Shown: positions 16,158-27,379 of the stretch, one piece after another
Layout: each line of letters begins with the position of its first letter
How positions within the stretch are numbered: the first letter of the stretch is position 1
Source of the DNA: Bacteroidales bacterium
GTDB taxonomy: Bacteria; Bacteroidota; Bacteroidia; Bacteroidales; UBA932
Assembly (NCBI GenBank): GCA_028704975.1
Contig: JAQWEK010000003.1
Span: 1 to 46,399, forward strand
Direction of reading: 5' to 3'
Length of the DNA stretch: 46,399 bases
The notes under the pieces: model-generated
The model's input: only the letters and a program-made list of their open reading frames with translations
What the model was told of the DNA's origin: nothing
Database searches by the model: none
Translations under genes and position numbers: made by a program

Positions 16158-17314
16158 AAAATCTAAAATTATTGGCGGCGCTGTTACTTGTGGTTTTAGC
16201 CGCGGGGGGTTGTAAAAACTATTATGACGCGTTGCTAAAGAGCGACGATGTTGACCTTAAGTTCAAGGCGGGCATTGACTATTACAATAAGGGCAAATTC
16301 AGGAAATCTGCTGAATTGTTTGAGAGTCTGGTACTTCCTTCTCAAGGTACTCCAAAAGAGGATTCGGTCCAGTACTACAATGCCATGAGCAATTACAGGT
16401 ACGGTGATTATACAACTGCAGAACAGAACTTTGCAAAGTTTTTGGAAGTGTTTCCGAGAAGTCCGTTTACGGAAGAGTCAAAATTTTTGAGAATCAAATG
16501 TTTGTATGAGGCTACATACCGCTGGGAGTTGGATCAGACTCCTACCCAAAAAGCCATGTCAACCATTACAACATTTATGTATGAACATCCAGAGAGCCAG
16601 TATTATAATATTTGTAAGGCAATGATGGCTGAGTTTCAGGAGCGTCTGGACAGAAAAAGTTTTGAAGCGGCCAAGCTGTATTATAACATGCAGGATTACA
16701 AAGCTGCCCATTATGCTCTTAAGGGGGTTTTAAAAGATAATTCAAATAACCAATACAGAGAGCAGGTTCTCTACTATACTGCAATGTCTTCTTATAAGTT
16801 TGCACAGATGAGTGTGCCTGAGAAACAGAAGGAGAGGTATATGACTTATGTTGACGATTATTATAACTTTGTAAGCGAGTATCCGGATGTTGTTGAGAGA
16901 AAAGTGTTGGATGATAATTTTGTAAAGGCGCGTAAAATTGCAGGATTAAAAGAGGATGACTCTACGCTGGTTGCAAAAACACAAAGTGCGGAGAATAAAG
17001 AAGTTGAAGGAGTTGTACCTAAGACAAAAGTAAAAATCAAAGCAGACCGCAGGAATGCAAAACAAGCTATCAAAGATGCAAAGAAGGCTGTAAGAATAGA
17101 GGAGTCAAAAAATAGCGTAGCTTTAGGAGTCTCTGATGATAAGGCACTTGTAAAGCAAAGAAAAGCGGAACAAAGAAAAATTGATAAGGAGAACAGAGAT
17201 GATGTAAAGGCTGCAAAAAAGATTGAGAGAGAGGAGAAGGCAGCTGCAAAAAAAGCAGCAAAAGAGAAAGCTGCCGCAGAGAAAACACCTGCCGCAGAGA
17301 AAAAAACCGAATAA
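16154..17314 (+). CDS. bamD: Outer membrane assembly lipoprotein BamD (TPR), with extended Lys/Ala-rich C-terminal tail
   Basis: Lipoprotein signal (LLLVVLAAGGC), TPRs FKAGIDYYNKGKFRKSAELFESLV ... YRYGDYTTAEQNFAKFLEVFPRSPFTEESKFLRIKCLYEAT. Confidence 0.92.
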   Translation: MKNLKLLAALLLVVLAAGGCKNYYDALLKSDDVDLKFKAGIDYYNKGKFRKSAELFESLVLPSQGTPKEDSVQYYNAMSNYRYGDYTTAEQNFAKFLEVFPRSPFTEESKFLRIKCLYEATYRWELDQTPTQKAMSTITTFMYEHPESQYYNICKAMMAEFQERLDRKSFEAAKLYYNMQDYKAAHYALKGVLKDNSNNQYREQVLYYTAMSSYKFAQMSVPEKQKERYMTYVDDYYNFVSEYPDVVERKVLDDNFVKARKIAGLKEDDSTLVAKTQSAENKEVEGVVPKTKVKIKADRRNAKQAIKDAKKAVRIEESKNSVALGVSDDKALVKQRKAEQRKIDKENRDDVKAAKKIEREEKAAAKKAAKEKAAAEKTPAAEKKTE

Positions 17315-17332
17315 TAAATAAGAGAAAATATA

Positions 17333-17665
17333 ATGGACGAAAAAGTGAAGAAAGTAGAAAAAGTTCCCGATAATACAGTTACAAGGGACATCATAGAGCT
17401 TTCACAAACAACAGGAAATATCTATGAATCAACAGTTATCATTGCCAAGAGAGCAAATCAGATTGCTGCTGAATTAAAGAAAGAATTATCTGACAAACTG
17501 GAGGAATTTTCCAATAATAATATGGCCGATACTCTGGAGGAAACTTTTGAGAACCGGGAGCAGATAGAAATTTCCCGTCACTATGAGAAATTGCCAAAGC
17601 CTACGCTTACCGCCATTAAAGAATTCCAGAACGGAGAGATTTATTGGCGTAAGATAGAGTCTTAG
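17333..17665 (+). CDS. rpoZ: DNA-directed RNA polymerase omega subunit (Bacteroidota RpoZ-like)
   Basis: NTVTRDIIELSQTTGNIYESTVIIAKRANQIAAELKKELSDKLEEF. Confidence 0.88.
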   Translation: MDEKVKKVEKVPDNTVTRDIIELSQTTGNIYESTVIIAKRANQIAAELKKELSDKLEEFSNNNMADTLEETFENREQIEISRHYEKLPKPTLTAIKEFQNGEIYWRKIES

Positions 17666-17666
17666 T

Positions 17667-19283
17667 TTGCTGCGGAAATTAACCATACAGAATTACGCTC
17701 TCATTGAGAGTTTGGACATTGATTTTCCTAACGGATTAATAATAATCACGGGTGAAACAGGTGCCGGCAAATCTATTTTGCTTGGCGCCATTTCTCTTTT
17801 ATTAGGGACAAAGGCAGATTTAAGTGTTTTAAAAAGGACTGATAAGAACTGTGTGGTTGAGGGGGAATTTGAGGCGGACGGGAATGACTATATTTTGCGG
17901 AGGGTTATTGCTCCTTCCGGCAGGTCTCGTTCTTTCATTAATGATGAGCCGGTTACAAGTGCGAACCTTGCGGATATATCCTCTAAGTTTGTAGATATTC
18001 ATGCCCAGCATAAGCATCTTCTTTTAAATGATAAAGACTTTCAGCTTAATGTTTTGGACTATTTTAGCGGAACCGGAGACTTGCTTGATGAATATAAATT
18101 GAGGTATGATAATGTCTTGCAACTGCAGGAGGATTTGAAAAAAATTGATGCGCAACTTGCGGAAGACCGTCGTGATAAAGAGTATAGAGAATTTCAATTT
18201 AAAAAATTAGATGAAGCCGCTTTGAGAGACGGCGAGCTGGAGGAGTTGGAGGCTGAGCAGAAGCAACTTGCAAATGCAGAGGATATCAAGGCCTCCATGG
18301 ATGGCGCAATAGGCTTATTATCAGGCGATAATATTTCAGTATTGCAAAATCTTAAAGATGCAGAGCAGCTTTTGGAAAAGAGTTCTAACTTTGTACCCGA
18401 CTTTGCGGGATTTGCAAAGAGAATAGAGAGTTGCAGAATTGAGTGCAAAGACATTGTTGATGAATTGGAAAAGAGGAGAGAGCGTGTTGTCATTTCTCCC
18501 GGCAGACTGGAAGAGGTAGAAAACAGAATGAGTGATTTGTACACTTTGATGAAGCGCTATAATTGCTCTGGTATAAACGGACTTATAAACTTAAGAGATG
18601 AGTTTGCTCAAAAGCTTAAGCTAACGGAGAGCGGAGATGAGCGGAGAGAAAAATTAGCCTGCGAACTTGAACAAAAAAAGAGAGAGAGAGAAAAAATTGC
18701 TCGGCAAATTTCAGAGAAAAGAATGGCAAATGCGCCCAAGTTGAGCAAGACATTGGAAAAGGCTGTGAAGGAGTTGGAGATGCCAAATGCCAGGTTTGAT
18801 GTGAGATTGACAGAATCGGATGAGTGTTCTCCATCCGGAAGGGATGAGATACAGTTTATGTTTACGGCTAATGGAGCTGAGAGAATGGTTGAGCTTCAGA
18901 AAGTTGCAAGTGGGGGAGAACTTTCCAGAATTATGCTTTGCATTAAAAAATTGATGGCAGAGCACACCGGAATGCCAACTATGATTTTTGATGAAATAGA
19001 CGTCGGAGTCTCCGGAAGCATAGCGGACAAAATGGGGCAATTGTTAAGCGATATGGGAGAGCACATGCAAATTTTTGCAATAACACATCTTCCTCAAATT
19101 GCTTCCAAAGGTAAGACTCATCTGCTTGTCTACAAAGAGTTTGATGCATCTAATCATGCTCAGACCAAAATAAAGGTTTTGAGTAAGAAAGAGAGGATAA
19201 TTGAGATAGCAAGATTACTAAGCGGAGAGAAGATGAGCAGTGCGGCCGTTGAAAATGCAAAAGTGCTTTTAGGTGCGAATTAG
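17667..19283 (+). CDS. recN: DNA repair protein RecN
   Basis: GETGAGKSILLGAISLLLG Walker A, VASGGELSRIMLCIK signature, TMIFDEIDVGVSG Walker B; TTG start. Confidence 0.96.
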   Translation: MLRKLTIQNYALIESLDIDFPNGLIIITGETGAGKSILLGAISLLLGTKADLSVLKRTDKNCVVEGEFEADGNDYILRRVIAPSGRSRSFINDEPVTSANLADISSKFVDIHAQHKHLLLNDKDFQLNVLDYFSGTGDLLDEYKLRYDNVLQLQEDLKKIDAQLAEDRRDKEYREFQFKKLDEAALRDGELEELEAEQKQLANAEDIKASMDGAIGLLSGDNISVLQNLKDAEQLLEKSSNFVPDFAGFAKRIESCRIECKDIVDELEKRRERVVISPGRLEEVENRMSDLYTLMKRYNCSGINGLINLRDEFAQKLKLTESGDERREKLACELEQKKREREKIARQISEKRMANAPKLSKTLEKAVKELEMPNARFDVRLTESDECSPSGRDEIQFMFTANGAERMVELQKVASGGELSRIMLCIKKLMAEHTGMPTMIFDEIDVGVSGSIADKMGQLLSDMGEHMQIFAITHLPQIASKGKTHLLVYKEFDASNHAQTKIKVLSKKERIIEIARLLSGEKMSSAAVENAKVLLGAN

Positions 19284-19333
19284 CTGTTCTCAAAAATTAC
19301 TGAAAGCAAAATCGTTAAACATTAAAATATATT

Positions 19334-20149
19334 ATGAGGTTAATTATTCAAAAAGACTACGGTGAACTGTCAAAGTGGGCGGCAACTTACATAGTCAAAA
19401 AAATTAATGCCTTTAAGCCTACAAAAGCACATCCTTTTGTTTTGGGTCTCCCTACGGGTTCTACACCTGTAGGCACTTACAAAGAGCTTATTAAATTTTA
19501 CAAAGCAGGGAAAATATCTTTTAAGAATGTCATAACTTTTAACATGGATGAGTACATTGGTATTCCGGAAAACCATCCAGAGAGTTATCACACTTTTATG
19601 AAAGAGAACTTTTTTAGTCACATAGATATTCCTGCAGAGAATATTCACATTCTTAACGGGAATGCCAAAGATCCCGATAAAGAGTGTGATGAGTATGAGG
19701 CAAAAATTAAATCCTTTGGCGGCATTGATTTGTTCATGGGCGGAGTCGGTCCGGACGGTCACATTGCATTTAATGAACCGGGTTCATCGCTTACGTCCAG
19801 AACAAGAGTAAAGACTCTTACAACTGACACAATAATAGCTAATTCCAGATTTTTTAATAATGACATTAATCTTGTGCCAAAAACTGCATGTACGGTTGGA
19901 GTGGGCACAATAATGGATGCAAAAGAAGTTATGATTCTTGTTAACGGACATAACAAGGCACGCGCATTGCGCCACGCCGTTGAGGAGTCCGTTAATCACA
20001 TGTGGACGGTCAGTGTTTTGCAGATGCATCCGCTTGGAATCATTGTTTGCGACGACGCCTCAACCTTTGAATTAAAAGTCGGAACGGTTAATTATTTTAA
20101 GGATATAGAAAAAGATAATCTTGATCCTGAAAACATGCTTAAATATTAA
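19334..20149 (+). CDS. nagB: Glucosamine-6-phosphate deaminase
   Basis: [64 protein letters not shown]. Confidence 0.97.
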   Translation: MRLIIQKDYGELSKWAATYIVKKINAFKPTKAHPFVLGLPTGSTPVGTYKELIKFYKAGKISFKNVITFNMDEYIGIPENHPESYHTFMKENFFSHIDIPAENIHILNGNAKDPDKECDEYEAKIKSFGGIDLFMGGVGPDGHIAFNEPGSSLTSRTRVKTLTTDTIIANSRFFNNDINLVPKTACTVGVGTIMDAKEVMILVNGHNKARALRHAVEESVNHMWTVSVLQMHPLGIIVCDDASTFELKVGTVNYFKDIEKDNLDPENMLKY

Positions 20150-21915
20150 TCGGCTACAATAGTATAGTCGGATTTATAAGTGATGCCGGTTGTTGAGATA
20201 TTCTCAAAGCCGGCATTGCTGTTTTTGCGGCGGAATTCAAATTGCTGCTGCAGCATATTCTCTTTTTCCAATCTTTCAGTGTTATTGATGTCGTTCTTTA
20301 AGCCATTGATAATCTGCTTTGTAAAGAACTTGGTAACATCATATCCGTTAAAGGCATTGGCAGAAGGTTCGGTGTTATAAAGCGCTCTAAATTGTCTTGT
20401 GAAACCTTGTACGTCTGCATTTGTGAAGTCAACATAAAAAGGCATGGAAAGCTTTAGTCCAAACTTATTGAACTGCGCAACATCCACTGCCTCAAAACTT
20501 CTCCATCTTGGAGTCCCGTATAAAGAAATTTTCTCCGGCATTTCCAAAATATCAAGATTCCTAAGTACGTCGCTTACAAAGGCTTCATTAAAACTTGGGA
20601 CAAAAACTATATTATCCTTGTCTGCAGTAATTTTCCGCTTAAATGTACTTCCTATAGTTCTGCCCTGAAGTATTGAATAGGTAATCTCTGAGAATGCAAT
20701 ACCTTCTTTCTTAAGCAGTTGCATGATTTCATCGGCCGCCCATCTGTCATTCCCTCCGTTTTGAAAAACCACTACAACATTTTTATTAGGTGACATCTCA
20801 TACTCCTTTTTGGCCATAATAACAAGGTTATGAAACTGAATATCCGTTGTAGGCGGAACTTGAAACAGATATTTGCTCTTGTTTATCAAGGAATCCGTTG
20901 CAGGGTCAAGCGGGGACACCAAAGGAATTCCGTGTTTGTTAATGTAAGGGATAAAACTTTTTACGCTTGTACTTCTTATCGGACCTATAATAAGATTGCA
21001 TCCCGTTAATTTGCCTGAATTTATAATTGCCTGAGATGAAGCATATTCGCTTTGGTCAATTGCATTTACGGCAATATCCGCACCCGCCTCCTTTAAGTCA
21101 TTTATTGCAAGAAGCGCTCCTGCGTAAAAGTCCATGTAATTTGTGTTTGGCTTTGCGCTCTTGCTGTTAAGAGGCAAGATGACAGCTACTTTTACAGGCT
21201 CTGCAACTTGTTTTGTCTGAGAATATGCATTGCTGTCTGATACTTTGTTCTCTTGCAGTTTCTTTACAGGAGCGTTCTTCTCAGTATTTGTGTTTTGTGT
21301 AGAATTGTCCGATTTACTGTTAATTGCAGAAACGGGTATTCTTAACGTCTGAACTCCCTTAAGAGTTTCATCTTTAATGTTATTCTCTTTTATAAGGACG
21401 CTCCTGTCCATGTGGTATTCTTTTGCAATGTCATCCAAATCTTCATACCATTTAACTTCATGAACAATATATTTGTTGTTCCCGACAGCTTCCCCTTTTT
21501 TATTCTCCTCTTTGGTGTTTTCAGCCGGAACAGCGGTTTTGATATTTTCTTTATTTACAGCTTGTTGGTCCGGTTTTGACGACTGTGTGTATTTTGCGGA
21601 ATTTTGATCTCCTCTCTCTGAGACTTGCTGTTCCGGATTAACCGGAATATATAAAAGAGTTCCCTCCTTAAGACCCTCCGCAAGAGCCGGGTTGTATTTT
21701 TGAAGCTCTTCTATTGTTATCTTATACGCTTTGCTTATAGAGTATAGGGTTTCTTGTTTTTTTACCCCATGAGCATACATAAGTTTTCCGTTAACCTTTA
21801 CAATTTCTTTTGAAATTGTAATAGGTGTCTGTGCGTAACTTGCTGCAGAAAAAGATACTGTAAAAGACGCTAAAGCAACGGCGCACAACGCCGCAAATTT
21901 TTTATAATGTTTCAT
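20146..21915 (-). CDS. Secreted LysM-domain protein with periplasmic-binding-protein-like (type 1) C-terminal domain
   Basis: Signal peptide; LysM-like [38 protein letters not shown] and second degenerate repeat; [38 protein letters not shown]...[29 protein letters not shown]. Confidence 0.85.
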   Translation of the reverse strand: MKHYKKFAALCAVALASFTVSFSAASYAQTPITISKEIVKVNGKLMYAHGVKKQETLYSISKAYKITIEELQKYNPALAEGLKEGTLLYIPVNPEQQVSERGDQNSAKYTQSSKPDQQAVNKENIKTAVPAENTKEENKKGEAVGNNKYIVHEVKWYEDLDDIAKEYHMDRSVLIKENNIKDETLKGVQTLRIPVSAINSKSDNSTQNTNTEKNAPVKKLQENKVSDSNAYSQTKQVAEPVKVAVILPLNSKSAKPNTNYMDFYAGALLAINDLKEAGADIAVNAIDQSEYASSQAIINSGKLTGCNLIIGPIRSTSVKSFIPYINKHGIPLVSPLDPATDSLINKSKYLFQVPPTTDIQFHNLVIMAKKEYEMSPNKNVVVVFQNGGNDRWAADEIMQLLKKEGIAFSEITYSILQGRTIGSTFKRKITADKDNIVFVPSFNEAFVSDVLRNLDILEMPEKISLYGTPRWRSFEAVDVAQFNKFGLKLSMPFYVDFTNADVQGFTRQFRALYNTEPSANAFNGYDVTKFFTKQIINGLKNDINNTERLEKENMLQQQFEFRRKNSNAGFENISTTGITYKSDYTIVAD

Positions 21916-21954
21916 AATAAATAATTTTTTAAGAGAGCGGCGCGTGCTTGCATA

Positions 21955-22908
21955 TTATTCCAGCCTTGCAAGCATGTTTTTAATGTTCTCTTCTATCCTC
22001 TCGTATACTTTGTCATCATAAGGAGTCTTTACAAATTTGGTGCCTGTTACGGCCTCATAAAGCTCTATGTATCTGTTTGATATCTCAGAAACTTTTGCAT
22101 CAGTCATCTCCGGAACTTTTTGTCCGGCCTGACCCCGGAATCCGTTATCCATAAGCCACTCGCGTACAAATTCCTTTGACAGTTGTTTCTGCTGCTCACC
22201 CTTTGCAAATTTCTCCGCATAACCTTCTTTATAGAAATAACGGGAACTGTCGGGAGTATGAATCTCATCCATCAGACAAACCTCGCCGTCTAAAAGGCCA
22301 AATTCATATTTTGTATCTACGAGTATAAGCCCTTGACTGTCCGCTATTTCTGAACCTCTTTGGAAAATTTTGAGGGTATAGTCTTCTACCTTCTCATATA
22401 TGTCTGCCGGAATGAGTCCCTTCTTAATAATCTCCTCTTTTGATATGTCCTGGTCATGCCCTCCAATTTCCGCTTTGGTAGTCGGAGTTATAATGGGGTG
22501 CTCAAATTTTTGGTGCTCTCTCATGCCGTCGGGAATTTTTACGCCGCAGATTTCTCTTGCGCCGTCTTTGTATGATCTCCATGAACTGCCTGTTAGATAG
22601 CCCCTTACAATCATCTCAACCGGCAGCGGTTGACATTTGTACCCAACTGTAACCATAGGATCCGGAGATGCAATTTTCCAGTTACGGACAATATCCGTTG
22701 TCTTATCCAGGAATTGTGATGCAATCTGGTTAAGCACCTGTCCCTTGTAGGGAATTCCGCGCGGCAGCACCACGTCAAATGCCGATATCCTGTCTGTTGC
22801 AATCATTACAAGATATTTGTCATTAATAAAATAAACATCACGCACCTTTCCGGTGTACTTGCCTGTCTGACCTTTAAAGTCAAAATTAGTTTTTACAATT
22901 GAGTCCAT
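21955..22908 (-). CDS. purC: Phosphoribosylaminoimidazole-succinocarboxamide synthase
   Basis: [73 protein letters not shown]. Confidence 0.97.
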   Translation of the reverse strand: MDSIVKTNFDFKGQTGKYTGKVRDVYFINDKYLVMIATDRISAFDVVLPRGIPYKGQVLNQIASQFLDKTTDIVRNWKIASPDPMVTVGYKCQPLPVEMIVRGYLTGSSWRSYKDGAREICGVKIPDGMREHQKFEHPIITPTTKAEIGGHDQDISKEEIIKKGLIPADIYEKVEDYTLKIFQRGSEIADSQGLILVDTKYEFGLLDGEVCLMDEIHTPDSSRYFYKEGYAEKFAKGEQQKQLSKEFVREWLMDNGFRGQAGQKVPEMTDAKVSEISNRYIELYEAVTGTKFVKTPYDDKVYERIEENIKNMLARLE

Positions 22909-22914
22909 ATAGCA

Positions 22915-24105
22915 TTAAATCGCTTTAATAAAATTTTCCAGTTGAAAGCAGAAATTTTCCCAGCTGAGTTTTTGCTTCAGCATTTTGATGTTGTAAATAT
23001 ACTTCTCTTTGCACCTTTCTGCAAAGTATTTTTTAATGGCATCTGCAACTCCCTGTGGGGTAATTGATTCTGTAAGGAGTCCTGTTCCGGCTTTTCCCAC
23101 GCTTTCTACAAGTCCTCCTACAGGTGTTGTAATAAGCGGGACATTAAAGTTCCATGAGATAGAACTTATGCCGCTTTGAGTTGCGCTTCTGTATGGAAGA
23201 ACACATGCGTCTGCAGCGGAAAAATATTTTTTTACGTCGCTGTCGGGAATATAATTTGTGTTGACTATTATATTATCTCTGCACTGTGCAAATTCCGGTG
23301 AATCAATGATTTGCTGATATTTGTCAAAACTGCCGTACGGCTCTCCGGCAACAATCAGCATGTAGGATTTATCCAGCAACGGCATTGCGTTAAGCAAAAT
23401 ATCCAGACCCTTATAGTCCCTGATGAGTCCAAAAAACAGAAGAACCTTCCTGCTCTCTACGGATAATTTATCAAAGCCTCCGTCTGCTCCGGGAATATTT
23501 AGAGCTTTGCGTGCTTCATAAGAATTTATCTGCTCACCAAAGTTGGAGTACAGCGGATGATGAATTGTAATGCATTGAGAATTAGGTGATAACTCAATTA
23601 AATCATCCTTGACGGCGTTGCTTAGAAGGACAAACCCGTCATTGCGCCTGATAAAATATTTTGTGAGCGGCGCATCAAAAAAATGATGTTCATGAGGAAT
23701 TACGTTGTCCATTATTGCAATGCGCTTGCAATGGGGAAATATTGCTTCTGAGGATAATGCACGTTTGCCCAATCTGCCGGCAACATATCCCAAGGAAGGG
23801 GCAAAATAGCTCATCCAATACCGCGTAATTAAAACATCCGGTTCCCACTCTGAAATCTTGCGCGCGGTATAGATATAAGAAAAAGGATTTGCCGTATCCA
23901 GCAGAGCTTCAGACTCTACGGGTACGGCATTATCATTCTTTGCTACGTACTGCGTCTTGCCCGGGAATAGAAATTCCGGATATTGCCTTTTAAAGTTAAA
24001 TGCTTTTACTGTATGCTTTTTTGAGAGCTCTTTAAGCAAATAAGTGTTAAACTGCGATATTCCGCCCCTGTAGGGATAAAAGCAAGAGAGTATTGCAATT
24101 TTCAT
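22915..24105 (-). CDS. Glycosyltransferase (GT4-like)
   Basis: FYPYRGGISQFNTYLLKEL, VLLFFGLIRDYKGLDILLNAMPLL, ADACVLPYRSATQSGISSISWNFNVPLITTPVGGLVESV. Confidence 0.9.
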   Translation of the reverse strand: MKIAILSCFYPYRGGISQFNTYLLKELSKKHTVKAFNFKRQYPEFLFPGKTQYVAKNDNAVPVESEALLDTANPFSYIYTARKISEWEPDVLITRYWMSYFAPSLGYVAGRLGKRALSSEAIFPHCKRIAIMDNVIPHEHHFFDAPLTKYFIRRNDGFVLLSNAVKDDLIELSPNSQCITIHHPLYSNFGEQINSYEARKALNIPGADGGFDKLSVESRKVLLFFGLIRDYKGLDILLNAMPLLDKSYMLIVAGEPYGSFDKYQQIIDSPEFAQCRDNIIVNTNYIPDSDVKKYFSAADACVLPYRSATQSGISSISWNFNVPLITTPVGGLVESVGKAGTGLLTESITPQGVADAIKKYFAERCKEKYIYNIKMLKQKLSWENFCFQLENFIKAI

Positions 24106-24108
24106 TAA

Positions 24109-24729
24109 TTACTTGGAATCGTCAGATTTTGTGTTGTCTGTGCCTTTGTCTTTTTTCTTGTTCTTAACATACTCATTGTTAAGGCCTTCTATGACATCAT
24201 TTGTTATATCCAGAGACTCGTCTCCGGCAAGTACGTTGTTGCTGGCCGTGCTTGTTGTAAGGATAAGGGCAAACTTCTTTGTTTCATTATACTTCTTCAA
24301 GTATGCGCGTACTGATTTCAGAATCTTGTTGTACATGTCACTCTCTTCCTGTTGAATTTCAGCCTGTTTTTGCTGGCTTAAGTTCTGCAGGTCTGCCTGG
24401 CGGTTAGAAAGAACCTGGTTCTGCTCCTCTGCCTGGGCGCGCGTTAGAAGACCCTTGTTTATCTTAGTTTGGAAATCACTTGCATCACTTTGGAAATCCC
24501 TTCCTTTGTTTTGTAAGTCATTTTGAATGTCTTGCACTTTGGCTTCAAGATCAGACTTCATGTCGTTAAACATATCATACTGATTTACAAGTGTATCCAG
24601 CTGTACGTAAACAATGCTCCCCGCAGGAGGAAGAGCCATCGGCTTTGACTGGTTGGACTTTGAACCCTGTTTGCAAGAGCATGCAAGTACTGCAAGCGCA
24701 ATGCACAATACTACCTTTAATTGTCTCAT
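24109..24729 (-). CDS. OmpH/Skp-family protein with lipoprotein signal
   Basis: MRQLKVVLCIALAVLACSC lipobox; IVYVQLDTLVNQYDMFNDMKSDLEAKVQDIQNDLQNKGRDFQ coiled coil. Confidence 0.85.
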   Translation of the reverse strand: MRQLKVVLCIALAVLACSCKQGSKSNQSKPMALPPAGSIVYVQLDTLVNQYDMFNDMKSDLEAKVQDIQNDLQNKGRDFQSDASDFQTKINKGLLTRAQAEEQNQVLSNRQADLQNLSQQKQAEIQQEESDMYNKILKSVRAYLKKYNETKKFALILTTSTASNNVLAGDESLDITNDVIEGLNNEYVKNKKKDKGTDNTKSDDSK

Positions 24730-24812
24730 GAGAAATTGATTTTCTATTTAAATGTTATGTAAAATCTTTTTTATAACTGTCGCGACAGATATCTCCTACA
24801 AAAATAGTAAAA

Positions 24813-25538
24813 TTATACTAACTGCCTTCTGTAAGCTTGAATGGTATTTTCCAGCCCTAAATATAGTGCGTCACATATAAGCGCGTGACCTATAGAGACT
24901 TCCATGAGACCCGGAATTGTTTCATTAAAATATTTAAGGTTGTCCAGGTTCAAATCATGTCCCGCGTTTAACCCAAGAGAGCATTTAACTGCCTCTACGG
25001 CAGCATCATAGTAAGGTTTAATTGCTTTCTCTCTGTTCTCAAAATAGTGTTTTGCGTAGGATTCTGTGTAAAGCTCTACTCTATCGCAGCCGCAGTCAGC
25101 GGCATTTCTTATCATTTCAACGTCCGGGTTTACAAATATGGAGACGCGTATGCCGGCATCTTTGAATTTTTTACATACCCCTTGCAAGAATTTTTTATTC
25201 TTTACGGTATCCCATCCGGTGTTGGAGGTAACCGCATTCTCTGCATCCGGCACTAATGTTACCTGTTCTGGCAATACCTTAAGAACCAGTTCAATAAACG
25301 GCTCCTTAGGGTTTCCCTCTATATTGAATTCGGTAGTAAGCACAGGCCTCAAATCAAACACATCCTGTCTCTTAATGTGTCTTTCATCAGGACGAGGATG
25401 TACTGTAATACCTTGAGCACCAAATTTCTCACAGTCCAGGGCGCATTTTACTACGTTAGGCATGTTACCGCCCCTCGCATTTCTCAGCGTTGCTATTTTG
25501 TTGATATTGACACTTAATCTTGTATTATTCCTTTGCAT
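24813..25538 (-). CDS. pdxJ: Pyridoxine 5'-phosphate synthase
   Basis: [73 protein letters not shown]. Confidence 0.97.
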   Translation of the reverse strand: MQRNNTRLSVNINKIATLRNARGGNMPNVVKCALDCEKFGAQGITVHPRPDERHIKRQDVFDLRPVLTTEFNIEGNPKEPFIELVLKVLPEQVTLVPDAENAVTSNTGWDTVKNKKFLQGVCKKFKDAGIRVSIFVNPDVEMIRNAADCGCDRVELYTESYAKHYFENREKAIKPYYDAAVEAVKCSLGLNAGHDLNLDNLKYFNETIPGLMEVSIGHALICDALYLGLENTIQAYRRQLV

Positions 25539-25647
25539 TATAAAATCTTTTTAAACAATCAGTGCGGCGCACTGCCAAGCAAAAATATGGAAAATATGTA
25601 TAACTTGCACAAAAATGAGGCCCTGCCGTTTTTTGCAGGAAAATAAA

Positions 25648-26601
25648 ATGATGGATATTGCATTATTTGGAAGAAACGTTGGAAAAGAGAGTTTTCCGGA
25701 ACTCGGATTGTTGTTTCAGAGATTAAAATCGGATGCCCGCATAAGACTTGCGTTTTATAAGCCGTTTTACAATTATCTGATTGACAGCATTAAACAGACG
25801 GAAGCAAAGATATCCGGAAGTTTTGCTATACTTAATGCTGTTGAAGGTGCAGATTTATTTACGGGAGCAGATGATATTCCCTCCGGCACTGAACTTTTTC
25901 TCTCTCTGGGAGGTGACGGCACATTTTTAAACGGTGTTGCTCTGGTAAGAGACAGGAACATTCCAATAGCGGGTATCAATTTTGGGCATCTCGGATTTTT
26001 GACAACGGCAAGTGTTGCAGATAAAAACACGGAGACGGATGTCTTGCTCGGAAATGAGTGGATTGATAAGTTATTGAACAGGGAATTCACTACGGAAAAG
26101 AGGAGTTTGTTAAAGATGGATTTTGAACATACCCCGGCAGATTTTTATCCCTGTGCTCTAAATGAAATTTCAATTCAGCGCAACGGAACGGCGATGCTGG
26201 ATTTGGAAATATCCGTCAACGGTACAAATCTGCCGCGTTATCCCGCTGACGGTGTTGTAGTTAGCACGGCAACCGGTTCTACCGCATATGCGCTAAGCGT
26301 TGGCGGTCCTATAGTTATGCCTCAGTCAAATGTATTGCTGATAGTCCCAATTGCGCCGCACAACCTTAACATCAGACCGCTTGTTGTACCGGATACCTCC
26401 ATAATAGGAGTATCCTTCAGCGGCCGCAATAAAGATGCTCTTGTATCTGCAGACAACAGATTTTTTCACATCCCGACAGATTCCAAAATTAAAATTTCCA
26501 AAGGGACGAATTCTGTCAATATGGTTTCCATGGATAATAATTTCATTAAGGCTCTTAATGAGAAATTATTCTGGGGGGCAGATAAGCGCAATCTTAAATA
26601 G
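25648..26601 (+). CDS. nadK: NAD kinase
   Basis: LFLSLGGDGTFLNGVALV, GINFGHLGFLTTA, DGVVVSTATGSTAYALSVGGPIVMP; start set at ATG 25648. Confidence 0.95.
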   Translation: MMDIALFGRNVGKESFPELGLLFQRLKSDARIRLAFYKPFYNYLIDSIKQTEAKISGSFAILNAVEGADLFTGADDIPSGTELFLSLGGDGTFLNGVALVRDRNIPIAGINFGHLGFLTTASVADKNTETDVLLGNEWIDKLLNREFTTEKRSLLKMDFEHTPADFYPCALNEISIQRNGTAMLDLEISVNGTNLPRYPADGVVVSTATGSTAYALSVGGPIVMPQSNVLLIVPIAPHNLNIRPLVVPDTSIIGVSFSGRNKDALVSADNRFFHIPTDSKIKISKGTNSVNMVSMDNNFIKALNEKLFWGADKRNLK

Positions 26602-26667
26602 GCTTAACATGAGGAGCTTTTATACATTGATAATTTTGTTATCTTTGCCCCTCACAAAATCAGAGTA

Positions 26668-27363
26668 ATGACACAAGAAAATAAATTGCCAAAGCATGTT
26701 ACTATCATTATGGATGGCAACGGACGTTGGGCAAAGCAGAGAGGAAAAGAGAGAATAGATGGCCACAAAGAAGGAGTGGAGAGCGTGCGCGCATGCTGCG
26801 AGCTGGCGGTAGAACTTGGAATACAATATCTTAGTGTCTTTGCCTTTTCAGAGGAGAACTGGGGCAGACCTCAAGATGAGATAGAGGGGTTGTGGAAAAT
26901 AATGCTTAAGGCCATTACCGCAGAGACTCCAACTTTTATGAAAAATAATGTTCGATTTAGGGTTATCGGAAATTTTTCCAGGCTTTCTAAGTCCCTTGTA
27001 AAAGAGATAGATGACTGTATGGCTCTTACTGCCGGCAACACCGGAACCAGTTTGGTTGTGATGCTTAGCTACAGTGGTAAATGGGATATTGTCCAGGCGC
27101 TTAATAAGTTTATGAGCAAGCATCCCGGTGAGCAGATTACAGAAGAAACTGTCGGGAGCTATCTGAGCACTGCGGATATACCTGATCCGGATCTGCTTAT
27201 CCGCACAAGCGGAGAGCAGAGGATTAGCAACTATATGCTTTGGCAGACCGCTTACACTGAGTATTACTTTACGGATGTTCTTTGGCCCGATTTTCGCAAA
27301 ACTCAGTTCCGGCAAGCTTTAGACGCCTACTCTAAGAGGGAGAGAAGATACGGAAAAGTTTAA
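26668..27363 (+). CDS. uppS: Isoprenyl (undecaprenyl diphosphate) synthase
   Basis: HVTIIMDGNGRWAKQRGKERIDGHKEGVESVR, DLLIRTSGEQRISNYMLWQTAYTEYYFTDVLWPDF. Confidence 0.97.
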   Translation: MTQENKLPKHVTIIMDGNGRWAKQRGKERIDGHKEGVESVRACCELAVELGIQYLSVFAFSEENWGRPQDEIEGLWKIMLKAITAETPTFMKNNVRFRVIGNFSRLSKSLVKEIDDCMALTAGNTGTSLVVMLSYSGKWDIVQALNKFMSKHPGEQITEETVGSYLSTADIPDPDLLIRTSGEQRISNYMLWQTAYTEYYFTDVLWPDFRKTQFRQALDAYSKRERRYGKV

Positions 27364-27379
27364 AAATTAACTGCTGTAC

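Noticed and set aside
16861-17394. 177-aa F/S/A-rich minus-strand ORF
   Set aside because: Reverse complement of the Lys/Ala/Glu-rich BamD tail; low complexity is inherited from that tail.
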